Source of the DNA: Polytrichum commune
Taxonomy: Eukaryota > Streptophyta > Polytrichopsida > Polytrichales > Polytrichaceae
Direction: 5' to 3'
Assembly: GCA_950295325.1 (NCBI GenBank)
Contig: OX485806.1
Span: forward strand, 12,650,001-12,714,000
Length of the DNA: 64,000 bases
Numbering within the stretch: the first letter of the stretch is position 1; each line of letters opens with the position of its first letter. Below the pieces are notes generated by a model. It saw only the letters and a list, made by a program, of their open reading frames with translations, was not told the origin of the DNA and made no database searches. This document shows, one piece after another, positions 22,528-34,600 of this stretch. Made by a program: the position numbers and the translations under genes.

Positions 22528-23892
22528 AGTGTGAAGTACAAGAGCTTCGCTGAGGAGGTGGTTTCATCACATTGCTGTGACTGCTCTTTTTGCGTTTCGT
22601 TCCTTGTCGATATTGCATCAGGGCTGGTAAGAAGACAGAGTTGTTAAGTTAAGGGAGAGTAGGTAGGCGTGGAGCAATGATAGGGATAGGTGAGGTTGGA
22701 GTGAGCGTTAGGGAGATTCATGAAGGCCGAGGAAGTGTTGGTTGATTTTAGACGTGAATATAAATATTAATTTCTTTGTGTAGGTTCTGAACTTTTGCAC
22801 ACCCAAGCTTTTGACCAGGAGGTGGTTTCATCATCACATTGCTCTTGCTGCGTTTTTGCGGTTTGGTTTGTACTTCATTTATATGGTAGGGCTGGTATGA
22901 TTACAGAGTTGTCAAGTCGAGGGAGAGTAGACGGGATAGGTGAGGTTGGAGTGAGCATTAGGGAGATTCATGAAGTGTTTCATTGATTTTGGACGTGAGC
23001 ATAAATAATTATTGTTTGTGTAGGTTCTTAACTTAAGTTGCACACCGAAACTTTTTATCAAGGGGAAGTAGAAGAGCCTCGTTGTTTTGAGGAGGCGGTT
23101 TCATCGTTACATTGCCCGCACTGCGTTTTTCGTTTTCATATTTTAGGGCTGATGAGAAGACAGACTTGTTAACTAAAGACAGAGTAGGCGGGGGGAGCAT
23201 CTGATATTTGAGTTTTAGTGTGAGCGGTAGGCAGATTCATAAGGGCTGAGGAAGTGATGGTTGATTTTTTAGATGCGGGCATAAGTATTACTTGTTTGTG
23301 AAGGTTCTGAACTTTTGCACGCTCGAGCTTTTTACTAGGGGGAAAGCAGAAGATGGTGGGGAGGTGGTTTCATGACATTGCTCTTACTGCGTTTTGCGTT
23401 TTGTACTTCGTTGATATTTTAGGGCCGGTGAGAATACACTTTTGCAAAGTTAACCAAGAGTAGGCGGGGAGAATTTGATACGTGAGGTTGGAGTAAGCGT
23501 TTGGGGAGATTCATGGGGGCTGAGGGGAGTGTTCGTTAATTTTTAGACGTGTGCATAAATATTAATTGTTTGTGTAGGTTCTAAACCTTTGCACACCGAA
23601 GTTTTTGTTTATTAAGGGGAAGTAGAAAACCTTGTTTTTGTTGTTGAGGAGGTGGTTTCATCATCACATTGTTCTTGCTGCGTATTAGCGTTTTGTACCT
23701 CGTCGATATTTAGGGCTGGTGAGAAGACAGACTTGGTAAGTCAAGACAGAGTAGGCGGGAGCATTGGATACGTGAAGTTGGAGTGAGCATTAGGAAGATT
23801 CACGATTTTAGACGTGAGCATAAATAATAATTTGTTTGTGTAGGTTCTGAACTTTTTGCACATCCAAGCTTTTTATTACTAAGGGGGAAAGC
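22528..23892 (+). repeat. Tandem 5'-leader array: six copies of an exon-intron module upstream of the PRMT4 start
   Basis: Imperfect units begin at about 22528 (partial), 22784, 23024, 23304, 23578 and 23844, spaced 240-280 bp. Each unit opens just after an acceptor-like TTTGTGTAG (GTGAAG in the fourth) with GTTCTGAAC, followed by a GAGGAGGTGGTTTCATC segment. It then reaches GGGCTG or GGGCCG, directly followed by a donor-like GTAAGAAG, GTATGA, GTGAGAA or GTGAGAAG at 22627, 22895, 23428 and 23719. The unit starting at 23024 has lost its donor (AT for GT). The rest of each unit, with GAGATTCATGA and GACGTGAGCATAAATA, would be intron. The last copy runs into the coding ATG. The simplest reading is a tandemly duplicated non-coding leader exon with its intron. 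Confidence 0.85.
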
Positions 23893-26800
23893 ATGAGAGA
23901 TATAAACTCAGTCTCGGTGCCGTCACCGAATGCTGCTGCCGCGGCGACTTTCACTGGCATTTCTATTTTCCCATTAACAGAGACAGTTGTCGATGGAACG
24001 TCGGAGGTGTGGCCTACGTTTGGCCGACCTATCGGTGTATTTGCACAGCTCAAAACGGATAAGCAAGGCGCGTTTGTGGAGTTCTATCGTGTTTCGGAAC
24101 CTTCAGCTGTTGGTGACAAGGGAGCTTCACTTTTCCGGAGATGCTATTTGCACCTCTCCCAGGTCCCTTTTTCTTATCCCGCATTTCTGATTTTGATTTC
24201 TCTGCATCTAAGGTGGATGGGCCTTATTTTGTTACTTTTTGCTGTTTGCTACCTTATACTACTCGGATCCTAGAAGCCAGGATTAATCTAAGAAAGTTTT
24301 GGATCTAATGTCGCATCGTTATGAATCATCAAAGTCCACTGCCAGCGAGCCATAAGAAGGCCACATAGGTCCCACTAATTATGTTGAGTATTGAGCCTAG
24401 GATCGTTAACAATATTTGAGCACGTCATTCAATCTCCTTTAAACACATGATGCCTTGTTGATGTCCGTTCTTAGATCTGCACCTCCCCATCCACCACTTA
24501 AATATAGGTGTCAGGTTAAGGTAAGTAACCGAATTAGGCCTGCTTACCTTAGTAGTGATATTGGACTTTTCATGTTAGTCTCAGAACCTTCATAGGATAG
24601 CAAGCTTTAGCTGAAAGTTGTAGGATTTTTAGTCCGTAGTAATAGCTTCATTCAATGTGCAGAATCTGACCGGCTTCTTCATATTTGAATCCCTTTTCCA
24701 CTTTCACTTCTGTTGTTGCCTATGCGTCGGTAGACTTTGATGATTGATACTAAATGAGGGTGAGAATCTAGTGTACCCACACTTGGAGAATATAGGTTTT
24801 GGGAGAATATAGGTTTTTATTCAATTCTTGGCTCTCTATATACAGGTGGTTAAAGTAGGGCCAACACTCCAAATCTGGGCTGTGGATGAATCACATGCAG
24901 AAGGCTTGTCAAAGGTATCTGTTCATGCCCAAGTGGACCATTTTAAATCGTTTTGAGTTGTGTGAACTGTTTTTTTTTCTACCTCTTGTTATCTGAGATT
25001 GTTACTTCAGTATCTGCTTTGTCTTTTCTTGACCTCTTGATATAGTACTGCTCCTTACCCTTTTCATTCTACCCAGGATGCATTCAAATTTTCTTGTTCC
25101 CCCTACAATTTCTATTACTGTATTCATGCCAGGTCCATTTGGCACTGGTTCTTTGTGTTTGCTATGTAAGAGGTGGTCAATATTCCTGTGTTGCAGATGA
25201 CATCCTTTGGACTTCAATTTACTTTGCAGAAAGGGAATGATAGTTTTTATAGTGCGCTTCTTGACTACAAAGTTGATGCTGTAAAACAAGGTACCCTAAA
25301 CCCTTGCATAAATTGCGGGGATTAGTTTCTAGGTCAAGGGTCTTATTGATGAGTTCTGTTAGTTTCATATGTGATAGCTCTAATGGATGTGGATTCAAGA
25401 TGGATCTGGTACAAAAAGCAAGTTGGTAGAAAACAAGCCATGGATGCTTTTGGGCTTAGAATTGTCAATTTAGTATCTGCTTAAGCCAATTCTCTGAATG
25501 ATAGGTTCTGACCTCATGCAGAAGTTGTAGATTCCAATGAGGACAGTCTTATGACTGTAAGCAAGTTTGAGAAAAAGATTGAGCCATCATCAGCCAAGAT
25601 GTACTTTCATTACTATGGCCAACTCTTGCATCAGCAAAACATGATGCAGGACTATGTGCGTACAGGTGTGCTTAGCTATCTCCTTTTTGGAGTCCTATAG
25701 ATACCAAAGAACCTCTACATATCAAAGTGCTGAAGGTCCATCTAAAACTGGAAGACGACCTTTGGTTGGATTTTGGAATGTGATATATTATTGGTGTCTT
25801 CATTGTATGTGTGATATATATTTTCTTTGCCTATTCTACTTCCTGCCTTGTCATGTGTTAAACATTGGTCTACGTTTACACTCTAAATATGTGAATTATT
25901 CTGGTCTTGCCAGTCCACACGCAATGTGCTTACTGTGAGTGAGCTATTGAACTTACTTTCATGACTTTCATGGTTGCTTGGGAACCAGGCACGTATTATG
26001 CAGCTGTGATTGAGAATCACACAGATTTCCATGGTAAAGTTGTGGTAGACGTTGGCGCAGGCAGTGGTATCCTTTCTCTCTTTGCAGCACAGGCAAGTAT
26101 TAACTGTCCTTCTGAATTGCTGATATTGTGATATTTTGATAGTGGTAGCTTACAAAACTTGTCAAAGAGAGGTGTAGTTCAGTGTGGAAGAGTCTGCTTG
26201 AGTGATTTTCTTTCTGAATGAAATTATACTCGTGATGAGCTCTTGCCCTAGTGATAATAAGGAATCCTTTATGGCATGGTAGATGTCTTCTACATTCTAT
26301 TATCTTTCCATGATTATTCTGGTAATGCTTGTAATAATTGAAGAGCATGTCATGAAAGGATCTGGATAATTTTACGTGTCTGTACTCAAAGTGCAGGGTG
26401 GTAGCTCCTAGAGTCAATGACAATACTGTTGTATTTTTAGAAAGATCTTGACCTACTTGGGTTTAGGGTTGATGGTGAATGTTGGGTGTTAAATATGACA
26501 GTAACACATAAATTTTCAAGTTGGAGGAGTAAATCAATGTGCCCCTGAACCTATTATCTCAATGCGTGTACTCTCTTGAGTACTCTCTTCCTATTCTATG
26601 CTACCAAGGTTTGGGTATTGTGTTTACATTCCATGGTCCTGTACAGGCAGGAGCAAAGCATGTTTATGCAGTGGAGGCATCAGCAATGGCAGAGTATGCC
26701 CGCAAACTAGTGGCTGGAAATCATCCACTGTCTCAGCGAATTACAGTAAGATATCTCAACTTTGACTCTAAGAGAACATTTTTTGGTATCTCAATTGAGT

Positions 26801-29800
26801 CAGCTCGCATGACTTATGAAGGATTGTCTCATCATCAAACTTTTATAAAACAACACATTTGTTGCTCTCTCTTTCCTGTAGCCTTTTTCCCTACTGGACC
26901 TCAATGGACTTGGTGGCTTTGGGGCTACTACGGGAAGTCATGAGGAAGCAAATAGTGTTATTTTGAAGTACATACAGAGATATATGCTATAGTCTGGCTT
27001 TTAACCAGGAGACTGTATATTTTTGCAATGCTGGAGTGAATTTTTGTCAAGAGAGTCGTTATTGCCAATGATGTGTTGATTCTCAGGGACATCAGGATCA
27101 GAGTCTGGCTAATGCAGCACAGTCTGTATATTGTGCTCTATCTTAGTGTAGCACGTTCAAGGGTCCCGGATCCTCAGAACAATTGACTTTTGCTTATCGA
27201 TCACCGCAGACTGTTTAATTGGTACAATTGTTTCTATGTGTGAACTGGTTCATATTAGCAACAGTTAGTTGAAGCTCTGAACACTCTGGTCGTTTGAGGT
27301 AGGCAGCATTGTAGTGCAGTAGGGTTGAGAGTACTTATATTGTTGCAGGTGATCCATGGCAAAGTTGAGGAGGTTGAGCTGCCAGAGAAAGCAGACATCC
27401 TAATTTCAGAGCCAATGGGTGAGAGCTTAGCTATGCTGGTACATCTCCAGTGAATTCTTGGAAAGTGGAAAATCAAAGATTCCAACGTGATCCATGGGGA
27501 ATGGTCTGGGAAAATTTGAATATTATGATTGATAGAGGGTGAATAAACATTTCCATCGAGATCACTGAGAGGTTCAGATGTTCACCTCGTAAACAAGACA
27601 ATGCATACCTTGTCTTTGAAAGTGCAGTGGCTAAGAGGTTTGAAGTAAGTCTGGTGTTCAGTGCACCTGTTGGGGTGAATTCTGAGGGATCACTACTAGG
27701 ATAATCAGTCAACTCTACACAAAATCCACCTGCTACTTTATATTTTGCCTATAGTTTGACTTTTTACATAACAAGTCCTTGATCAAGGACCCAATAAAAT
27801 TGATGAAGAGGCGGCATCTGGTTGGCAATAACTTCATTTCTGCAATTTACATTCACTTATCCATTATGTTCCTACAATTGTTGAGAAGAACATCAATATC
27901 TTGGGTTCAGTAATCTGTTCACAGATGTGTTCTTCAAATTATTAAAATCTATTCATGTATTAGTCTGTTCTCAATTACCATCAAACACAGTGAAGATTAT
28001 TAATATCTCAGTTCACATCTTCATGCAGGAACTTTGCTGGTGAATGAGCGGATGCTTGAATCCTACATTATAGCCCGTGATCGATTCTTGGTACCTAATG
28101 GGAAAATGTTCCCCTCTCAAGGAAGGTTAGAACTTATTGTGCTTGTGTACCTCTATCCCTTGGTTGTCTTTGTTTCAGTCAACTTTTTTTTGTCTTGTGT
28201 CTTTTGTCAAAAGTGCACTGTCTTGTAATGGCTGCCCTTATACTGCTCAATGTCAATGATGTCATTTCTATCCAAAATATGTACATGTTTTGGTGCTGCT
28301 GTGGCCTTATCTTCTGGACATTTGGTTAAAAGGCCTTAATATAAAACTTGGATACCTGCTACTTTCATGTACAACAGGAGGTTCAGAACAAAAGGCTTTG
28401 ACACTAAACATGGAAGCCTCTTTTTTGACAAGTTTTTGGTTGAACTCTTGGTGTCATCAGAATACACATGGCGCCTTTCAGTGACGAGTATTTGTATGGT
28501 GAAATTGCAAACAAGGTACATATTTATCTACTTTCGTGTACTATTCAAAGTTACACTTCAAAATGGAAAAGCAAGGTGTGTAAATACGATCAGGTTCATT
28601 AGAAAATGTGCTTGCACTTTTTTCAGTCAGTTCAGCGGATGATTTAGTTCTGTTTTTCTAAGCTTTTGAACTGTCTTGAACTTCTGATGGATATTTGGAA
28701 ACTGTTCTTAGCATAAATGCTTCACATTGTGGATTGATGTGCTAGAGAGTGATGGCTGTGAATCCTGGTCATACTATGCTATTCAGAGGAGAAGTCAGTT
28801 GTGCAATTATTTTCACCTTGTTCTCTCAGTGGATGAAGTTATGCTAAGTTGGATTTGGTGAATATTTGCAGGCTTTGTTTTGGCATCAACAGAGCTACTA
28901 CGGGGTTGATCTTACCCCTTTGCGGGATACTGCTTTCCAAGGTTACTTCTCACAGGTGGGAGCGGTTTGGATCCGCGAACGTGGAGTTAGATTTTATTTC
29001 ACTCTTTGCATAGAAAATTCCAGTTTTGTTAACATTGCATGCACTACTCAACATTTTTCAACCGTTTTTTGATTTGGATGGGCCATATGCTCAAAATTAG
29101 TGCTTTTGGTAAATTATAATAAGTTTGTTCTGAAAGTCAGAAAATGAGTATTGCTGTCAAATATCCCAGCGAATATAGTAAAACTTGTGTGGATGTTTGT
29201 GCAGCCTGTAGTAGATGCATTTGATCCTCGACTCCTTGTTGCACAGCCTATTATTCACGTTATCGACTTCCTAACTGCCAAGGTATTCCTTGTCCTTTTT
29301 CCACAAGTTGTGAACATGGCCCTCTAATGTGGCCTATATGGATCCTGTGTGCACTCTTAGCGCTTGTTGAGCAAAGTCATGAAGTACTTCTGGTCAGGTT
29401 GTTCTGGTCAGGTTGTTCATGGTAGTTGCAGTTCACAGGCTCATTAAAATTGTCTCTGACAAATGAGGTTGACGACTGGAATCTATCCAATTCTTTTCGT
29501 TATCAGAGGCTATGAAATGTGGTAAATTAGCCTCTGGTGTTGATTTAGATTATCCCTCAGAAAAATCATGGTATCGTTAAATAACTTTGGCGAATTATCT
29601 GCGTGCTCAATAGGAGGAGGATCTTTATGAAATTGATGTGCCTCTGGATTTTAAGTCAGCAGTTGCTGCACGCATACACGGCTTGGCATGTTGGTTTGAT
29701 GTACTGTTTGATGGCAGGTAATACCTCTCTGACTGAAGCCATTGTCTTCTCATCTTTTGTAGCAATCGAGCGTGTTATCAAGTAGTGTCCTTTCATGCCA

Positions 29801-31400
29801 GATATGTTTGGTGAATCCTACATGAATGGCAGGATTTTAGTTACCTCATTTATTTTGAGCTTACCTGGTGTTTGGAAAAACCTCCTTTTCATTATTATTA
29901 TTATTATTATGATTTTCTCCTCTTCACTTGAAGCAATATCTAAACGGGATGTTCATGAACAATCATTTTGATTCTGCAATTCTTGTGAAGTTGATATGTT
30001 GCAATGCCAGAGTGATGCTACTATGGCAAATTGTCTACAAAAGAGCATTGTTTTCTAGATGACAATTGTGTAGCTGTGATTGTCCTGTGAAGTCTCACCT
30101 CAACAAAGTTGACTTGTTTTTAGCATGTCAACTCGACATTCAGATTCTGAAGTTGTCAGTACTGATATATTGTTGACTTCTATGTGATACAGTACTGTAC
30201 CAAGGTACTTGACCACTGCACCTGGATCTCCCACCACCCATTGGTACCAGATTCGATGTGTTCTTTCGCAACCATTATATGTTCTTGCTGGTCAATCCAT
30301 CACAGGCCGGCTCCATTTGATTGCCCATAGTTCACAAAGCTATACCATCCACCTTACTATGTCTGGTAGGTGGTCTTTGCCACTATGCTTACTATGCTCT
30401 CCCGCTTTTGATTTTGACATTTTTCTTGTACTATTAGCCCCTAAGAATCTGGGCCTCTCTTTGCACAAGAACGTGTATCTGAGCTACATGCTTTTCATTT
30501 TTAGCTGATTATGGCAAAAGAGACCCTATCTTAAATCAACTCATTCTTCAAATGCCCTTTTCAAAATGGTTCAATACCTTAATGTCATTGAAGATTTGGG
30601 TTCAAATACACAGCCTAGGCGCCCTTGGACGCACTTACATACTCACATAGTATGAGTATGTTTATTGTCTCCTTTTGACATATGATAATGCATCATATAA
30701 AGCTTTCAACCCATAAATATAATGCAGATGGTTTTAAGACTACGCGAGGCTGGTAAAAATTGTGTCTATAGGTTGTACATTGAGCCCCTTGGTTCTTCTA
30801 CTTTAATGACTGAAGGGTGTCCCAATTTGCAGAGACAATGAATTGAACTCGCCAATGTCAAGTATTTGAGTATCTTTTGTTTGCAACATAATTTTTCTGT
30901 GAATTGATTCTGAATGTAAGAATCTGCATTGTTTTTGGATGTGTGCAGCTTCAACAGCTTCAAATCGCGGAGTCCTCCAAACATCCACTGCGAAGCTGGA
31001 CTTGAAAGAACCGTACTACCGCATGACACAGTCTCCTGCATATGCATGGTCCCAACAAGAACAGCATGCTCAACAGCAGGTTATTCCTCAACTGCTGTTG
31101 TGAGTTATTCAGTGAAAAGTTTGTTGGTGTGTATGATAAGACGTTTCAAGAATGAGGAAGTCATGTGGGGTTACACTTGAACACTTTTTTGCAACGTAGG
31201 TTGAAGAAACCACTGCCTCCCAGCAGGGTGTAGTCTTCATTCAACCGCCACCTCCCCCCGACAGCGCAGATGCTAACCATGAATCCACCCAAGCTCTCCT
31301 ACAAAACCAGCAGTTCTCAGTATCGAGTGTTTCTCAGCTCCTGCAACAGTCGCCTCAGCAGCAACAGCAGTTATACCAGCAAAATTATTGGGCCTCATAA
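23893..31400 (+). CDS. PRMT4: Protein arginine N-methyltransferase PRMT4/CARM1 type, 15 coding exons, complete
   Basis: Type I arginine methyltransferase that makes asymmetric dimethylarginine on histone H3 and other nuclear proteins. Coding exons: 23893-24162, 24846-24914, 25197-25290, 25522-25665, 25989-26092, 26647-26745, 27349-27418, 28029-28125, 28461-28515, 28872-28955, 29205-29282, 29614-29717, 30193-30365, 30949-31079, 31200-31400. All phases agree; the total is 1773 nt, 590 residues plus TAA. Visible motifs: [12 protein letters not shown] (172-183), SAM motif I VDVGAGSG (212-219), acidic post-I VYAVEAS (E237), double-E loop SEPMG/NERMLE (E281, E290), and THW loop TTHWYQ (438-440). 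The N-terminal 110 residues correspond to the PH-like domain of plant PRMT4. The C-terminus is Gln/Pro-rich and ends NYWAS. The start is the first ATG of the last leader repeat and gives a plausible N-terminus. One intron (after 26092) has a GC donor. The usual plant KMWGPG segment before the LDLKEPYYR strand is absent. Confidence 0.96.
24400..24545 (+). repeat. Dispersed repeat family G within PRMT4 intron 1
   Basis: CATTCAATCTCCTTTAAACAC through AAATATAGGTGTCAGGTTAA and AGTAACCGAATTAGGCC match the family. It lies wholly in the 683-bp first coding intron and leaves the splice sites intact. Confidence 0.55.
26093..26646 (+). other. GC-AG intron of PRMT4 (intron 5 of the coding region)
   Basis: The exon coding [16 protein letters not shown] ends in GCACAG and is followed by GCAAGT instead of GTAAGT. 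The next exon starts after TGTACAG with [12 protein letters not shown], so the join is fixed by the protein. A GT donor four bases downstream (GTATTA) would add four bases and break the frame. The rest of the donor matches consensus, as is usual for GC-AG introns. Confidence 0.85.
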
Positions 31401-32698
31401 CCTTAGTAGCATAGATCCTTTGTTATCAACTTGCTGCTCATTGTGCAGAACATGTTGAAGTGATCAATCACTCTGACTCCTGGAAGATTCCACATACGCT
31501 ATTTCATTGCAGATGTGGAGTTTATAGAGGTTAGGATTTCCAAGAAGCCAAAGGGAGAGCCTCAAAAGCCATGTGCATCTTTGAATTTGGAAATTGAGGC
31601 CTTGAGAGGTGTTGACGAGTGCTAGTGAGTTGAAATGATCTCACGACACTTTGGTTTAGCAAAGTTTGAGAAGAAAAACAAGTCATTCAACTACACATCT
31701 TTACCACAGTTGATGTAGGGTGTGCCGTCAATGGGTGGATGGATACGATTACAAGTCTAGATCAATATATTTCATCTGGTTGCTTTATTTGCTATTACCT
31801 CATCCACACTCCACATTGTGATAAGAGAGAGAACAGCCTCGGAGGATAAGGCGTCCATGGGGAAACTTCATTCATGGAAGACAATATTTAGCAATTGCTT
31901 GGCCCGAACCAAATCAATAATCGGACCCAAACATGCTCAAGACTCACTCTAAAGATTCGAGATGTATTTTCCAAAAAGCAATAAAGTCCTCACAAAGTAA
32001 AGAGTGCTGGTAGGTAGGTAACTGTCTATATATTCACCGAATGCCATTTGCAGTTAGTATTCAAAGCAATTGAACCAAAGTAAGGACTCAACGAGAATAC
32101 ACACAATCAACTTCAAGTTCTCAGTTTCCTCTTACAAATCCATATATACACGTGTGTGTGTGTGTGTGTTGGCCCATCCTCATGAGGATGATTAAGGGTA
32201 GAATATGCACGATCCTCAATTGCCCTAGACTCGAGTTCTAAGATCTAGGATAGTGCCTATTCTAGGTGACTGTTCATTCAAGCCATGCCCATGTTAAATT
32301 GGACGAACGTTGAGAACCTCCACAAAACCCCAATCATGGGATAATGTGCGATAGGACTCCGAGCCCTAAATTAGCAAACTTAGAAGCGAGCGTTTGGATG
32401 AGTTGATGCCTTGGGCTTTCGTAGGTTGAGGTAGTAGTAGAATTGGGTGGCTTGCTTTGGTAGAGAACGAGGCACCTTGGGAGGCCCATCTTCCTATTAT
32501 TATTCCATGGCTCGGGCAAGGAAAAGCGGGGGTGCTCGTACCAAAAGGCAGCATGGGACAAATATTATAGCTATGATATATAGGTGGTCCCCCTAATTCC
32601 CAGCCCCAGATTCCCTACCGCCATCTCATGACACTCCATTCCCCTTCCCTTTCCCTTTCGATGGCCCTTTGCCCTTTTTCCCGACGGGACTCGTTTTT
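31401..32698 (+). other. PRMT4 3' UTR and downstream intergenic DNA
   Basis: Follows the PRMT4 stop. Unique-looking sequence continues to about 31.7 kb and should contain the 3' UTR. The only clear AATAAA-like signal seen is AATAAAG near 31980, which may be too far downstream, so the poly(A) site is unresolved. A GT dinucleotide run sits at about 32153-32170. No further gene was recognised before the 74-bp satellite. Confidence 0.4.
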
Positions 32699-33138
32699 TA
32701 CCCCAGGGGTAAAAACATCGTCCCGTAACTCCGTGGCTTTCTTGGGACTTGGAAGGAGGGGTTTTAATTTTTTGCCCCGGGGGTAAAAACATCGTCCCGT
32801 AACTCCGTGGCTTTCTTGGGACTTGGAAGGAGGGGTTTTAATTTTTTACCCTGGGGGTGAAAACATCGTCCCGTAACTCCGTGGCTTTCTTGGGACTTGG
32901 AAGGAGGGGTTTTAATTTTTTACCCCGGGGGTAAAACCATCGTCCCGTAACTCCGTGGCTTTCTTGGGACTTGGAAGGAGGGGTTTTAATTTTTTACCCC
33001 GGGGGTAAAAACATCGTCCCGTAACTCCGTGGCTTTCTTGGGACTTGGAAGGAGGGGTTTTAATTTTTTACCCCGGGGGTAAAAACATCGTCCCGTAACT
33101 CTGTGGCTTTCTTGGGACTTGGAAGGAGGGGTTTTAAT
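32699..33138 (+). repeat. 74-bp satellite, six units
   Basis: The units start CCCC(A/G)GGGGTAAAAACATCG at 32701, 32775, 32849, 32923, 32997 and 33071, exactly 74 bp apart and almost identical. Each contains the palindrome TTTTTACCCC|GGGGGTAAAAA and the block CTTGGGACTTGGAAGGAGGGG. Units repeat without unique spacers, so it is not a CRISPR array. Confidence 0.95.
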
Positions 33139-33319
33139 CACCAGAGAGCGGCTCTCGTCCAAGCTTATTGAACCTCCTTCATGCACGGGCGGGCGGGCGT
33201 CCTCGATACCTTGATGAGTCGTGAAGTGTTCCGCATCTCGAGAGGTGGTTTGACAAATTTTGAGGACTTTGAGATCATCTTATGTTTGGGAGCTTTCCAC
33301 CATTCTATCGTGTTGCTAA

Positions 33320-33833
33320 TGCCCCCTCCCCACCCGACTTTACCAAATAACCAAAGTCTTTCCTAAAAACTGGGTAAAGCTTCCTCGGGCATAGGGGAGG
33401 CACCTGGCTATCCCAATGCACCTACAAGAACTTGCTCCAGAGATTTTCGAGTAGGTTTTAGTTGAGTAGCTTTCACACATGTTCATGGTTTTATCTACCA
33501 AGCAATGAATGTTGGATAGTTTTGGTTCCATCCCCAAATCTCTTACTACTCATCTATCTTACCATCGGTTTTTGTTAATGGAGCTCCTCGTGCCCTCGTA
33601 GCTAAGACTAAAAAACAACCAGTCACAAGGGGGGGAGGCGACACTTTTAAAGGTCTTATATTCTTGCCTCATGTCTAGGTACCGATGGAAGGGTCGGTGC
33701 TTGAGGCTTAAAACCTCCACTTTCAAACCATGCCACATCATATGCCAACTACGCTCGGCACTAGATAATGTCGATGGTGTGAAGGCCGTGAACCAATTTT
33801 TAGGCTTAGCTAAAGTCAAGTGGGAAGGGGACA
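33320..33833 (+). mobile_element. Tourist-like MITE family C, copy 2 (514 bp), TSD TAA
   Basis: The ends are TGCCCCCTCCCCACCCGACT and AGTCAAGTGGGAAGGGGACA, flanked by TAA at 33317-33319 and 33834-33836. The interior is full length and closely matches copy 3. The open frames found in it are chance. Confidence 0.88.
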
Positions 33834-34084
33834 TAATTTCAACCAAGGACATAACTCATTCTTATTAGAATAACGACTTTTGATCGTTATGATGAAATTC
33901 CAAAGTTTTTTTTACTTCTAGGTTCACTACGAGTTTGTTTTTATATACTTTTAATTATATAGATGTGGTCCTTTGATGGTGCCTCACAGCTTCTCTTTTG
34001 TGATAGTTTTCAAAAGGACATTCAGAAAGTGTTATTCTACATCACATCCCAAGGAATGCTTTACCTCTCATGCATGGAGGATGC

Positions 34085-34400
34085 AATCAATGTAAGTGGT
34101 TATAGCCACATGAGTGGGGTTATGCACTCAATGGATGGTGGATGAATTCATCCATCATTGGCCAAAACCCAGCTTCTATTGTCAACAACTTGTGATGAAA
34201 ACGTTGTCATGGATGTTTGAAATTTGGATGAAAAATCACTTAGTCAATGACCGTAATGGCAACACTGTAAAAATCTAGAATCCCCCAAAAGTTTAAAAGG
34301 AACGACAGTTAATGTGGAGTTAGCATTTAGTGTTGGTGGCACTATACCACGGTTTACAATGAATATTGAGCAAGACAATTAGAAGTGGTGACACTAAATA
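34085..34400. mobile_element. Partial copy of the 400-bp family I relative
   Basis: Shares GTCAACAACTTGTGATGAA, GGCAACACTGTAAA and GACACTAAATATCATATT with 49140-49446. The left end is missing or decayed. Confidence 0.55.
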
Positions 34401-34424
34401 TCATATTCAAAGTGGTTACAGATG

Positions 34425-34600
34425 GAACCGGTTGAGGTTGAGAAATAAACGCTTGAAGTTCAAGACTTCAGGAAAATTGCCCATCATTTTAGAGGAATCT
34501 ATGGAATATACCTCAATTTAATAGAGAAAACCAAAAAATCACAACATGTAGCCAGTTGACATGGAAACACTAGGATCTCAACTGAAGGGTTAATTTGTTC
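34425..34600 (-). repeat. Dispersed repeat family J, inverted copy
   Basis: Reverse complement of family J: AACCGGTTGAGG, AAATTGCCCATCATTTTAGA and GGAATATACCTC in reverse order of the other copies. Only about 1.3 kb from the direct copy at 35848, so the two form a loose inverted pair. Confidence 0.55.

Noticed and set aside
26539-26943. 134-codon frame in the PRMT4 region
   Set aside because: It reads through exon 6 (26647-26745) into both flanking introns; only the exon is coding.
28367-28460. Possible extra PRMT4 exon containing [11 protein letters not shown]
   Set aside because: The known protein order continues from QGR directly to [10 protein letters not shown], whose acceptor is at 28460 and phase fits without it.
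32699-33138. Regular 74-bp repeats resembling a CRISPR array
   Set aside because: Units abut with no unique spacers, the host is a plant, and no cas genes exist; it is a satellite.
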